Origin: CAYLPJ01 sp964385465
Lineage (GTDB): Bacteria > Planctomycetota > Phycisphaerae > SM23-33
Direction: 5' to 3'
Length of the DNA stretch: 64,000 nt
NCBI GenBank assembly: GCA_964385465.1
Contig: CAYLPJ010000034.1
Coordinates: 6,162-70,161, forward strand
Made by a program: the position numbers and the translations under genes. Numbering within the stretch: the first letter of the stretch is position 1; every line of letters begins with the position of its first letter. Below the pieces are notes generated by a model that saw only the letters and a program-made list of their open reading frames with translations, had not been told where the DNA came from and did not search any database. Positions 16,440 through 24,976 of the stretch are shown one piece after another.

Positions 16440-18164
16440 ATGCGCTATGCGAGAATCGTCGCTCTGGTCGTGCTCGCCGCCGCGGTCGCCGCTTCGGGGA
16501 TCGACAGGCCCGGCCCGGCGGTGCGGCAGGCGGTCAAGGGCACGCGGAGCGACGCCGAACGGGCCGTCAAGCTGCTGGCGGCCGGCAAGGCCGCCGAGGG
16601 CGAGACGGCGGGGGACCTGCTGAAATGGGCGGTGTACTACGCCCTTCGCGCGCCGCGCGAGGCCGAGGCCGTCGACGCCGGCCGCGAGGCGACGGACCTG
16701 CTGATCGACCGCCAGCCGGCCAGGGCGGACCACTGGCAGGGGAAGCGCCTGGACGTCGAGCGCGCCGCGTGGCGCTATGCCGCACGGGACGAGCGGGAGC
16801 AGGCCGCCCGGGGGTTCCTGGAGTTCCTGCTCAACCGGGCCGACGCCCTCGAGGCGGACCGCCAGTGGGCCGCGGCGCAGGACGTCTACCGCGAGGCGTA
16901 CTCCGTGGCCTACGCCATCCGCAGCCCGCTGGTCGAGCAGGTCGCCTACAAGCGGGCGCGGGCCGGGCACTACGCCGAGGTCGCCGAGCAGGTGCGGGCC
17001 GCCGTCGAGGGGCTCGCCCGCCAGGACGACCCCGCCGTGCGCGAGGAGGCCCTCCGCCAGCTCGTCGCCGAACTGGACAACGTGCCGCGCGCCCGAACAC
17101 TCGTCACCGCCGACGTCGATCAGTCCTGGCAGGCCTACCTCCCCCTCGCCGAAAAGGACCCCGACACGCTCGATGAAGCCGCCGCCAAGGAGCTGGGGAT
17201 CTGGTACCACGCCTTCCTGCTGCCCAAGGCCAGCAAGTTCTCCCAGATGCGCATCCTCGCGGCCGCGAGGGCCTGCCTGCGGCGGGCCGACATCCTCCAC
17301 GAGGCCGACGACGCCGAGGGCAAAGCCATCCGGCAGAAGCTCGCCGAGGTGCACCGGCAATTCGAGGAGCTGGTGATGCACCCGGCCGCCAGCGACCGCG
17401 CGGCGGACGTGGACCTGCTGCGTTCGATCGACCTGGAGACGACGCGTTGGGAGGGCGTGTGGGACTTCGTCAAGGGCACGCTGACGGTCTGGCCTCGCGG
17501 CGGGCATGCGTACTTCCGCCTGCCGGCTCGGGTGACGGGCAGCTACCGGCTGAGCCTCCAGTTCGCCAACTACCACCGCATCCCGCTGCCGGACCGGTTC
17601 AGCAAGTTCGGCACGCTGCGGGTCAGCCGCAGGCGGAAGAAGTGGCTGGACCGCAAGATCGCCGAGCAGCGCGGGCTGGACGTGGCCTTCCCGGTCGGCA
17701 AGGAGCACCTGGCGGTCTCGATCGTGCCCACCGAGGACGCCTCGACCGTCTCGCTGCTGCTGGTGCCGCCCTCGAGCGTCCGGCAGGCGACGTCCTTCCC
17801 CACCGAAGAACCGCTGCCCGAGCCGATCAAGGACCCCAAGGGCCGCTCCGACGTCTTCACCGTCGCCGCGCCCGCCCTGCCCACACAACGCTTCCACCGC
17901 CTGGACGTGGCCGTGTTCGTCCAGGGCGACCACGCCACCGTGGCGGTCAACCTCAACGACGAGCCGCTGATCCGCTGGGAGGGCAAGGCCTCGCTGGTCG
18001 GCCTGGACGATCACTGGCCGATGGGCGACCTCCGCGGCGCGATCCTCCTGGGCGGATGGACCGGCCCGACCTGCTTCAACGCCGCCAAGGTGGTGAACTT
18101 CACCGGCCGGACGCGCCTCGATCCCCCGGACCTCTGGGAAAACACCGAGGGGGAGGAACTGTAA
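16440..18164 (+). CDS. Secreted protein of unknown function, possible C-terminal jelly-roll domain
   Basis: Protein of 574 residues, divergent from the preceding gene. A signal peptide covers about residues 1-22 (ARIVALVVLAAAVAASG). Residues 25-340 are alpha-helical and alanine/arginine-rich, perhaps TPR-like. Residues about 345-560 are beta-rich with segments like FRLPARVTGSYRLSLQF and HRLDVAVFVQGDHATVAVNLND, resembling the concanavalin/LamG-like carbohydrate-binding folds common in planctomycete exported proteins. AGGAG lies six bases before the ATG. No catalytic motif is recognised. Confidence 0.6.
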   Translation: MRYARIVALVVLAAAVAASGIDRPGPAVRQAVKGTRSDAERAVKLLAAGKAAEGETAGDLLKWAVYYALRAPREAEAVDAGREATDLLIDRQPARADHWQGKRLDVERAAWRYAARDEREQAARGFLEFLLNRADALEADRQWAAAQDVYREAYSVAYAIRSPLVEQVAYKRARAGHYAEVAEQVRAAVEGLARQDDPAVREEALRQLVAELDNVPRARTLVTADVDQSWQAYLPLAEKDPDTLDEAAAKELGIWYHAFLLPKASKFSQMRILAAARACLRRADILHEADDAEGKAIRQKLAEVHRQFEELVMHPAASDRAADVDLLRSIDLETTRWEGVWDFVKGTLTVWPRGGHAYFRLPARVTGSYRLSLQFANYHRIPLPDRFSKFGTLRVSRRRKKWLDRKIAEQRGLDVAFPVGKEHLAVSIVPTEDASTVSLLLVPPSSVRQATSFPTEEPLPEPIKDPKGRSDVFTVAAPALPTQRFHRLDVAVFVQGDHATVAVNLNDEPLIRWEGKASLVGLDDHWPMGDLRGAILLGGWTGPTCFNAAKVVNFTGRTRLDPPDLWENTEGEEL

Positions 18165-18178
18165 GGCGCTGTTCGGTA

Positions 18179-18196
18179 CCGGGAAGTGGTTCCCGG
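18179..18196 (+). terminator. Stem-loop just after the secreted-protein gene
   Basis: CCGGGAA (18179-18185) pairs with TTCCCGG (18190-18196) across a four-base loop, 15 bases after the stop codon. No U-tract follows, so it is either a Rho-assisted stop or a 3'-end stabilising hairpin. Confidence 0.4.
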
Positions 18197-18208
18197 GCGG
18201 AGCGCAGG

Positions 18209-18366
18209 CTGTGTCTGATGTATCGCTCCGCGGCCCGGGAGCGGGCTGGTTCGTGGCTGGCAAGGACGCCGATGCAGGCGATTCCGTTGCGAATCGCCGA
18301 CGCAGGCGGACGCCGCCAGACGCGATCCAGCACGCTCGAAGCCCGGATTGGATACGTCAGACACAG
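18209..18366. repeat. MITE-like palindromic element, copy 1
   Basis: About 158 bases bounded by imperfect inverted ends: CTGTGTCTGATGTATC (18209-18224) against GATACGTCAGACACAG (18351-18366), one mismatch in 16. The centre folds into a long imperfect hairpin whose tip is GGCGATTC (18277-18284) with GAATCGCC (18291-18298). Bases 18257-18282 match 44206-44231 in the second element at 22 of 26 positions. The right end touches the stop codon of the minus-strand kinase-like gene. It has no coding capacity. Confidence 0.65.
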
Positions 18367-18367
18367 T

Positions 18368-19441
18368 CTAAGCGCCGGCGAGGGCGGCGTTGAGCGCTTC
18401 GGTACCCCGCAGCAGCCGGCCCTTCCGCTGCGTGCCGTGCGTGCACGCGGCCATGACGAGGGCGAAGTAGGCCTCCAGCAGTTCGCGGGCAGCCGGCAGG
18501 GGCGGGCCGAAGGCGGCCTCGTAGGCGGCGCAGAACCGGCCGGACCAGTCGATCCGCCGGAACGGGGCGATGGCGGGGTCCTCCCAGCGGACGCCCCAGG
18601 TGTACCGCCGCTCGCCCGGTGCGTCGAAGCCGCTGGCGTCCAGCCGCTCGGTCCGCAGGGCGAGCAGCTCGCCGGTGGCGTAGGACTCGTACTTGACCAG
18701 GTCGAACAGCGGGTGCCCACGCCATACGCCCGCGACGGAGACCGGGTCCAGCAGGACCGGCTCGGCCCGCCAGCCGCCGCCGGGGACCCCCGGGACCACC
18801 ACGTTCTCGAGGAACAGGTCCCCGTGCAGGCGGACCCGCGGCGGACGGTCCAGCTCGGCCAGGATGCCGCCCCGCCGGTCCAGCTCGGCGACGGCCGCCG
18901 CGGGGGCCAGGACCGGCTCGCCGTTGAGCTCGATCCGCTCGGACGCCAGCAGCGGGCCGGCGATGGCGTCGTCGGCCAGCCCGGCCAGCACGTCCGCCAG
19001 CGACCGCCGCACGTGGGCGGACAGCGGCTCGCCGTCCTCGGCCGGGACGTGGACGCGCCCGAAGACCATCCCGGCCAGGCGGTCCTGGAGGGCGTCCGCC
19101 CAGGGCTGATCGACCTCCCCGGCCGCGGCGAGGGCCCCGACGTCCGTCGTGCCGTCGAGATACGCCATCTCGTAGCCGAGGCGTTCGCCGTCGTCCCACG
19201 CCGCCAGCAGTTGCGGGAAGCACTCGCCCGCGGCGGGATCGATGTCGCGGAGATAGGCGATCTCGCGCCGCAGCGTCTCGGCCCCCCAGGGGCCGGCGCC
19301 GGGATCCCCCTTGGACGCCTTGCGCACCCGCCGCTGGCCCCCGGGCAGCTCGATCACGTCCGTGCGGTCCCAGAACCCGTCCCGCAACGTCCGCACCACC
19401 CGCCCGACCGACGGGCCGGGGTTTCCGTACGGTTCCGCCAT
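18368..19441 (-). CDS. Aminoglycoside phosphotransferase-like kinase
   Basis: Protein of 357 residues with the APH/choline-kinase catalytic set: the loop HGD at 206-208 with N213, and the metal-binding D232 in LLDPVSVAGVWRGHPLFDLVK. The N-terminal lobe has VRKASKG, which may supply the ATP lysine. It probably phosphorylates a small hydroxylated metabolite or sugar; antibiotic resistance should not be assumed. The gene stands alone between the element above and the ATPase cassette, transcribed in the opposite direction to both neighbours. Confidence 0.7.
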   Translation of the reverse strand: MAEPYGNPGPSVGRVVRTLRDGFWDRTDVIELPGGQRRVRKASKGDPGAGPWGAETLRREIAYLRDIDPAAGECFPQLLAAWDDGERLGYEMAYLDGTTDVGALAAAGEVDQPWADALQDRLAGMVFGRVHVPAEDGEPLSAHVRRSLADVLAGLADDAIAGPLLASERIELNGEPVLAPAAAVAELDRRGGILAELDRPPRVRLHGDLFLENVVVPGVPGGGWRAEPVLLDPVSVAGVWRGHPLFDLVKYESYATGELLALRTERLDASGFDAPGERRYTWGVRWEDPAIAPFRRIDWSGRFCAAYEAAFGPPLPAARELLEAYFALVMAACTHGTQRKGRLLRGTEALNAALAGA

Positions 19442-19600
19442 GTGCTCTTGCTCGTCTGCTTTCCATCCCTTGACGCGGCTTCAGCCCTGCCGACGCCCGA
19501 ACGGGGCGTCCGGTCAAGCAGGAGTTGACCGGGGCACGACCAAAGTGGATGATGCCATAGCGTCCGGAATGCAGCAATGCCGCAGCCGAAAGGGATGGCC

Positions 19601-20971
19601 GTGCTGACGCAGCTCAGCCTGACGAATTTCAAGTCCTGGCGAGAGATCCGCCAGATGCAGTTCGCCCCGATTACCGGCCTGTTCGGCGCCAACAGCTCGG
19701 GCAAGACGAGCATCCTCCAGTTGCTGCTGATGCTCAAGCAGACCGTGGAGTCTCCGGACCGCGCCCAGGCGCTGATCTTCGGCGACAAGCGAACCCCCGT
19801 GAACCTCGGGGGCTTCGAGGAGATCATCTACGGACACGACGCCAAGCGGAGGCTTGCCTGGGAGCTGCGATGGCGACTGGCGAAGCGGCTTACCATCAAG
19901 ATGCCCGCCGACCCCACTACCACGCTCTTCGCCGGGGACGACCTGGCGTTCCGCTCCCGGCTGGGTCTCGAATCCGGACGCGTGAAGGTGGAGAGAATGT
20001 CCTACTCCTTCGCGGACTACGAGTTCCGGATGCAGCGGAAGGGCGAAGGCAGAGACAAATACGAGTTGGCGGCCGAAGGTGGGCCGTTCGCATTTCTGCG
20101 AACGCGTGGCCGACCATGGGACCTGCCGGCACCGACCAAATGCTACGGCTTCCCCGACGAGACTCGTGCCTATTTCCAGAATGCCGATTTCCTGGCCCTT
20201 CTCCAGCTCGCGCTGGAGCGGCTCTTCGGGCACTGCTATTACCTCGGACCGTTGCGGGAGTACCCCCAACCGGAGTATCCCTGGGCCGGGGCCGAACCGG
20301 CCGATATGGGCCAGCGGGGCGAACGTGTTGTCGACGCGCTGCTTGCCGCCCGGCACCACGCGCCGATAGGCCGCGGCCGAGGACGGCCGAAGATGTCGCT
20401 GGAGGCGTACGTGGCGTCGTGGCTGAAGGAGCTCGGCCTCATTTACTCGTTCCGGATCGAGGAGATCGCCGAGGGCAGCAATCTCTACCGCGTCCGCGTT
20501 CAGCGTACTCCCTCGTCGGCCGAGGTGCTCATCACCAATGTCGGCTTCGGCGTCTCCCAGATTCTCCCTGTGCTGGCGCTGTGCTTCTATGTGCCCGAGG
20601 GCTCGACCATTCTGCTGGAGCAGCCGGAGATCCATCTGCATCCCTCCGTGCAGGCGGGATTGGCCGACGTCTTCATCGACGCCCATCGCAAGCGCGGCGT
20701 GCAGATCATCTTCGAGAGCCACAGCGAGCACCTGCTCCAGCGGCTTCAGCGGAGAGTCGCCGAGGGCGCGCAGACGGATGCCGGGGTCCCGGACGAGGAT
20801 GTCGCGCTCTACTTCTGCGAGCCCGAGGACGATGCGACCCGCCTGGTCCCGCTGAAGCTCGACCTGTACGGCAACATCGACAACTGGCCCAAGGACTTCT
20901 TCGGCGACCGATTCGGCGAGACCGCCGCCCGAGAAGAGGCGGCGCTTCAACGGCAACTGGGGCAGCGCTAG
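19601..20971 (+). CDS. SMC/ABC-like AAA ATPase, DUF3696 type
   Basis: Protein of about 456 residues. Walker A is GANSSGKT (residues 29-36 from the chosen start), the signature-like region is near GFGVSQILPV, Walker B is STILLEQPEIHLHP and the switch histidine is in ESHSEHLLQR. The layout matches OLD/RecF-like ATPases with a C-terminal DUF3696-like tail. Start choice: GTG at 19601 has AAAGGG six bases upstream and gives the family-like start VLTQLSLTNFKSW; an ATG at 19577 is in frame but has no ribosome site. The stop shares its last base with the next gene's GTG. Base composition is about 62% GC in lines sampled by eye, lower than the neighbours, suggesting acquisition. With its partner it is a candidate defence or toxin cassette. 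Confidence 0.8.
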   Translation: MLTQLSLTNFKSWREIRQMQFAPITGLFGANSSGKTSILQLLLMLKQTVESPDRAQALIFGDKRTPVNLGGFEEIIYGHDAKRRLAWELRWRLAKRLTIKMPADPTTTLFAGDDLAFRSRLGLESGRVKVERMSYSFADYEFRMQRKGEGRDKYELAAEGGPFAFLRTRGRPWDLPAPTKCYGFPDETRAYFQNADFLALLQLALERLFGHCYYLGPLREYPQPEYPWAGAEPADMGQRGERVVDALLAARHHAPIGRGRGRPKMSLEAYVASWLKELGLIYSFRIEEIAEGSNLYRVRVQRTPSSAEVLITNVGFGVSQILPVLALCFYVPEGSTILLEQPEIHLHPSVQAGLADVFIDAHRKRGVQIIFESHSEHLLQRLQRRVAEGAQTDAGVPDEDVALYFCEPEDDATRLVPLKLDLYGNIDNWPKDFFGDRFGETAAREEAALQRQLGQR

Positions 20972-21462
20972 TGTCGGCGGCCGTCGTTGACGTGAACGTC
21001 CCGATCGTCGCCAACGGACGGCATCCGCCGGCCGGGCCCCAATGCCGGCTGGCATGCATTCGTGCCCTTCGCCAGGCCAGACGGGGGCTGATCTGTCTCG
21101 ACGACGGGGGGCGGATTCTCGCCGAGTACCGCAGGCACCTGTCCCTCAGCGGCCAGCCCGGCGTCGGCGACGAGTTCATGTACTGGCTGCACCGGAATCA
21201 GGCCACCGAAGGAACGTGCGAACGCGTCCCGATCCACCCCCTGCCGCACGACGACAGGGACTTCGCCGAGTTCCCCCGGGATCCCCGACTGGCCTCGTTC
21301 GATCCCTCGGACCGCAAGTACGCGGCGGTCGCCGTGGCCAGCGGACACAGCCCGAGGATCCTCAACGCATCCGACACGGACTGGTGGATCTCCCGCGAGG
21401 CATTGGCCGACCACGGGATCGACGTGGACTCCATCTGCCCGGAACTGATGGAACGCTCTTAG
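20971..21462 (+). CDS. PIN-domain-like putative nuclease, partner of the ATPase
   Basis: Protein of 163 residues starting with GTG in the sequence TAGTG, one base shared with the ATPase stop. The acidic residues of a PIN fold are in order: D7 (VVDVNVPIVAN), E52 (RILAEYRRHL), D114 (DPSDRKYAAVAVASG) and D135/D137 (LNASDTDWW). The helix after D114 has the K-x-A-x-x-A pattern of PIN proteins. A metal-dependent RNA- or DNA-cleaving effector controlled by the ATPase is the simplest reading. The PIN call is from motif order only, and I do not know a named system with this exact pair. Confidence 0.6.
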   Translation: MSAAVVDVNVPIVANGRHPPAGPQCRLACIRALRQARRGLICLDDGGRILAEYRRHLSLSGQPGVGDEFMYWLHRNQATEGTCERVPIHPLPHDDRDFAEFPRDPRLASFDPSDRKYAAVAVASGHSPRILNASDTDWWISREALADHGIDVDSICPELMERS

Positions 21463-21514
21463 CTTGCATTCCCCCGGATCGCGGCGTCATCGCCGCGGGA
21501 GTATCCTTCCCCGC

Positions 21515-22045
21515 TCAATCGTCCCCCCGGTCCGCCAGGAGGTCGCTGTAGGAGCGGTCGATGAGGTGTTCGTCGCGGATGTCCAGGCGGGCCATCCAGA
21601 GGCGGCACTGGTCGAGCAGCTCGGCTTCGCCCCGCTCGCCGGCGGGTGCCCGGGCCTCGATCTCGACGAACGAGCCGAGCCCGTCGACCTCGTCGACGTG
21701 CAGCTTCACGTTGCCCGCCAACCAGATCTCCCGCCGCTTGCTCACCACCACCAGCGTGCCGAGCGCCCGGGCCAGCAGGGCTTTCAGCGCCCCGCCCGGC
21801 CGAGCGTCGGCCAGCAGGACGTCGGCACGCTTCGGCCCGGCGGTGTCGGGGCGGTCGTAGTGGATCAGGTGGTTCTCGATGTCGCCCTCGCGGAGCTTCA
21901 GCCGCCCGCGGGGCACGCGGAAGTAGGTATCCACCTGCCGGTCCGTGCCGCGACATTCCGCCCCGGCCGCGCGCAGCGCCGCCCGCACCCGCCGGGGATC
22001 GTCGCAGGCGGCCTTGATCTCCACGTTCACGTGCTCGCCGTCCAT
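21515..22045 (-). CDS. CYTH-domain protein, class IV adenylate cyclase (CyaB)-like
   Basis: Protein of 176 residues with the CYTH triphosphate tunnel pattern: VNVEIKA at 6-12, VDTYFRVPRGRLKLRE, HYDRPD and the later VDEVDGLGSFVEIEA acidic strand. These match CyaB-type predicted adenylate cyclases and thiamine triphosphatase-like enzymes. Cyclase activity is not assured; a triphosphate hydrolase is equally possible. It faces the ATPase/PIN pair convergently and is divergent from the secreted protein gene that follows. Confidence 0.78.
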   Translation of the reverse strand: MDGEHVNVEIKAACDDPRRVRAALRAAGAECRGTDRQVDTYFRVPRGRLKLREGDIENHLIHYDRPDTAGPKRADVLLADARPGGALKALLARALGTLVVVSKRREIWLAGNVKLHVDEVDGLGSFVEIEARAPAGERGEAELLDQCRLWMARLDIRDEHLIDRSYSDLLADRGDD

Positions 22046-22177
22046 CGCCCTTCCATACGCGGGCGCCGCGCCGCCGTCAACCCGCCCCGGCGGGGACGGC
22101 CCCCCCCCGCGGGCCTTTTGCGTGTTCCACCCGCCGGCGGGGCGGTACAGTCATGGCGTTCATCGAAAGGACCGACC

Positions 22178-24775
22178 ATGCGCCGAATCCCGTTCGCCCT
22201 CTCGCTGTCGCTTCTCGCCGCCGCGGCCGCGACGGCCGCCGAACCGCCCGCGCCGCGCCTCGACGTGCTCACGGCCGGCTACCCGCGGGCGTTCTTCTTC
22301 CGCCACGCCGAAGGGTTCGCCGTCAAGGGGCGTGTCGGCTACGAGGAATGGCAGGGCATGTTCGACCGGCTGATGGGCTTCATCGGCAAGGCGATGGACG
22401 AGGAGCGGATCGGCTGCGAGCAGCGCAACCCGGCCTTCTTCACGCGGTTCAAGGCCGACCACCCGCGCCAGCTCGTGCTGGTGCACATCAACGGCAACGC
22501 GCGCGACCCGCGCTACCAGCGGGAGGCGTTCTTCGCCGGGCACTGGGCCTACCACCCGCCCGCGACGATCCTCGCCGACGTCCCCGCCGAGGCCGGCGAG
22601 ACGGACATCCGCGTCGACGACGCCCGCCGCTTCCGCACCGGCATGGGGCGATACCGCACCAGCAGCGACGACGTCGGGCTCTGCCTCCGCACACCCGCCG
22701 GCCGGCTGGACTGGCATCGCAGCGAGCAGGTCAAGCTCGTCGCCGCGGACGTCCGCCGGGGGGTGGTCCGCGTCAGGCGGGGGTGCTACGGCACGAAGCC
22801 GCGGGCCTTCCCGGCCGGCAGCGCCGCGGCCGTGCACGCCACCGAGGGCCCGTGGGGGCGCCGCAATCACCTGCTGTGGTACTACAACTACTCGACGCGC
22901 TGCCCGGCGGACGCCGCCGGGCGGCGATGCTGGGAGGTCCTCGCCGACGACATCGCCCGGCAGTTCGCCCCCGGCGGGCGGCTGGCGGCGCTCGACGGCA
23001 TGGAGTTCGACGTGCTCTACCACCGCCGGGGCGGCGCGGGCCCGCGGCGGGCGTTGGACTGCGACGCCGACGGCGGGGGCGACAACGGCGTCTTCGGCGG
23101 GGTGAACACCTACGGCCTCGGCGTGCTGGCGTTCCTCGCCCGCCTCCGCGAGCGACTGCCCGGCAAGCTCCTGCTGGCCGACGGGCACAACGAGCGGCAT
23201 CAGCGCGGCTTCGGCGTGCTCAACGGGATCGAGTCGGAGGGCTGGCCCGACCTCCGCGACCACACGGTCGAGGACTGGTCCGGGGGGATCAACCGGCACG
23301 CGTACTGGAACGCCCACGGCGCCCGGCCGACGTTCCACTACATCAACCACAAGTACATCCTGCCCACCGGCAGCCCGGGCGTGCTCCGCCGCCCCGACGT
23401 GCCCTGGCGCATTCACCGGCTGGTCTTCGCCGCGAGCGTGTTCACCGACGCCGCCGTGACCTACGCCTACCTCCCCCCGCCCGAGCCGGGCGAGCGGATC
23501 GGCATCTGGGACGAGCTGTGCATGGGCCGCGCACGCCGCGTCGGCTGGCTGGGCCGGCCGAAGGGCCCCGCCGTGCGCCTCGCGATGCGGGCGCCGGACC
23601 TGCTGGCCGGGCGAGGCACGGCGCCGAGGGGGGCCGACGGCTTCCGCTGGGCCGGGGAGGGCGTTCGCTTCGGCCGCACGGCCGACGGGCTCACCGTCAC
23701 GGCGGCCGACCCCAACGCCGCCGAGACCACCTTCCGCCTGCTCGGCGTGCCCTGCGACGGTCCCGACCTGTTCCTCCGCGTCACGCTCGCGGGCGAGGCG
23801 CAGGCCGACTACCCCCCGCAGATGCCGCGGCTGGTCCACGTCTGCCTGCCCGCCGACGAGCGCCTGCTCACCCGCGTCGAGCCGCCGCCGACGGCGATGC
23901 GCCTCCGCGGCCGGGCCGCCGGGCCCCTCGACCCCGAAACCGGCGCGAAGGTCCGCACCATCGACCGGTACCCCATCGGCGGCGAGCGCCGCAGGGCGGT
24001 CTTCACGCACCCGCCGTACCGCGGCACGGCCGGGTGGGTGGCGTGGTGGCGCGACGTGACCGTCCCCGAGGCGGGGCGCCTGCGAATGCACCTGGGCATG
24101 GGCCCGAAGTCGCCGGAGAAGAGCGACGGCGTGGTCTTCCGCGTCGAGCTGGCCGAACTCGCCGCCGGAGGCGAGCCGGACGACGACGCCTGGAAACCGA
24201 TCTTCCGCCACACGCAGACCGCCCACCAGTGGACGCCGCACGACGTGGACCTGTCGCGCTGGGCCGGGCGGCGGGTGCGGCTGCGGTTCGTGGCCGATTG
24301 CGGCCCGGCCGATCACTGCATCACCGATCACAGCTACTGGGGCGATGTCCGCGTGGTCGGCGCCGGCGCAGACGGCGAGCCGCGCCCCGCGCGGCGGATC
24401 ATGACCTGGGCCGGCCCCAAGGCGTTCGCCTCCGGTTTCGCCTTCGACGTCGGCGAGGCCCAGACGGTGGACCTGACCTTCACCGTCGAGGGCGGCGGCG
24501 CGGTGCGCCTGGAGGCGGTCACCGCCCACGCCGCGCCGGACGCGATGGCGCGAGTGTTCGAGAACGGCGTGGTCCTGGCCAACCCATCGCCGCGCCGGGC
24601 GGCCTTCGACCTGGCGGCGTTGACCGGCGGGAGGCGCTGCCGGCGCCTCCGCGGCAGCTCGCAACAGGACAGCGAGACCAACAACGGCGAGGCGGCCGGC
24701 GGGCAGGTCGCGCTCGGGGCCAAAGACGCGCTGTTCCTGACTTTTCCCTTGACGCCCCCGGCGGGCGCGCGGTAG
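22178..24775 (+). CDS. Large secreted protein, putative glycoside-hydrolase-like barrel
   Basis: Protein of 865 residues with a signal peptide (FALSLSLLAAAAATAAEPP). Residues about 30-480 hold barrel-like segments (LDGMEFDVLYHRRGG, LLLADGHNERHQRG, GVLNGIESEGWPDL) resembling uncharacterised glycosyl-hydrolase-like proteins. Residues about 550-720 are a beta-rich domain (YRGTAGWVAWWRDVTVPEAG). The C-terminal part resembles the end beta-sandwich of hydrolases. Probable exported polysaccharide processing, by analogy only. The ATG at 22178 has GAAAGGACC upstream. Nothing indicates an operon; the gap to the next gene is 201 bases. Confidence 0.55.
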   Translation: MRRIPFALSLSLLAAAAATAAEPPAPRLDVLTAGYPRAFFFRHAEGFAVKGRVGYEEWQGMFDRLMGFIGKAMDEERIGCEQRNPAFFTRFKADHPRQLVLVHINGNARDPRYQREAFFAGHWAYHPPATILADVPAEAGETDIRVDDARRFRTGMGRYRTSSDDVGLCLRTPAGRLDWHRSEQVKLVAADVRRGVVRVRRGCYGTKPRAFPAGSAAAVHATEGPWGRRNHLLWYYNYSTRCPADAAGRRCWEVLADDIARQFAPGGRLAALDGMEFDVLYHRRGGAGPRRALDCDADGGGDNGVFGGVNTYGLGVLAFLARLRERLPGKLLLADGHNERHQRGFGVLNGIESEGWPDLRDHTVEDWSGGINRHAYWNAHGARPTFHYINHKYILPTGSPGVLRRPDVPWRIHRLVFAASVFTDAAVTYAYLPPPEPGERIGIWDELCMGRARRVGWLGRPKGPAVRLAMRAPDLLAGRGTAPRGADGFRWAGEGVRFGRTADGLTVTAADPNAAETTFRLLGVPCDGPDLFLRVTLAGEAQADYPPQMPRLVHVCLPADERLLTRVEPPPTAMRLRGRAAGPLDPETGAKVRTIDRYPIGGERRRAVFTHPPYRGTAGWVAWWRDVTVPEAGRLRMHLGMGPKSPEKSDGVVFRVELAELAAGGEPDDDAWKPIFRHTQTAHQWTPHDVDLSRWAGRRVRLRFVADCGPADHCITDHSYWGDVRVVGAGADGEPRPARRIMTWAGPKAFASGFAFDVGEAQTVDLTFTVEGGGAVRLEAVTAHAAPDAMARVFENGVVLANPSPRRAAFDLAALTGGRRCRRLRGSSQQDSETNNGEAAGGQVALGAKDALFLTFPLTPPAGAR

Positions 24776-24922
24776 GTATCGGCAATGCGGGTCCTCAGTG
24801 TGCCGTTTCCCGCGGCGCGACGTCCTGCGTCACATCCGTTCAGCAGTGTCATTCGTATATGTGTGCCCTTGGTAATACGTGCGCAGTGGAATCCAAGCCG
24901 TAGGTACCGGGCCGCGTTAGTT

Positions 24923-24960
24923 TGACACGGCCCCTGCTATGCCCGCTCCTGTCGCGGGCA
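24923..24960 (+). promoter_or_regulatory. Sigma-54-like promoter and hairpin ahead of the hydrogenase operon
   Basis: TGACACG (24923-24929), four bases, CTGCT (24934-24938) matches the -24/-12 layout TGGCACG-N4-TTGCW with one mismatch in each block. It lies 38 bases before the first gene. The changed base falls in the important -24 GG, so the call is tentative. A hairpin, TGCCCGC (24940-24946) with GCGGGCA (24954-24960), follows in the presumed leader. No better sigma-70 pair was found between 24776 and 24976. Confidence 0.3.
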
Positions 24961-24976
24961 GGATAGGGGCGAGGCG

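Noticed and set aside
18368..19441. Aminoglycoside resistance gene
   Set aside because: Only the general APH-like kinase motifs are present; the fold covers many metabolite kinases and nothing else suggests resistance.
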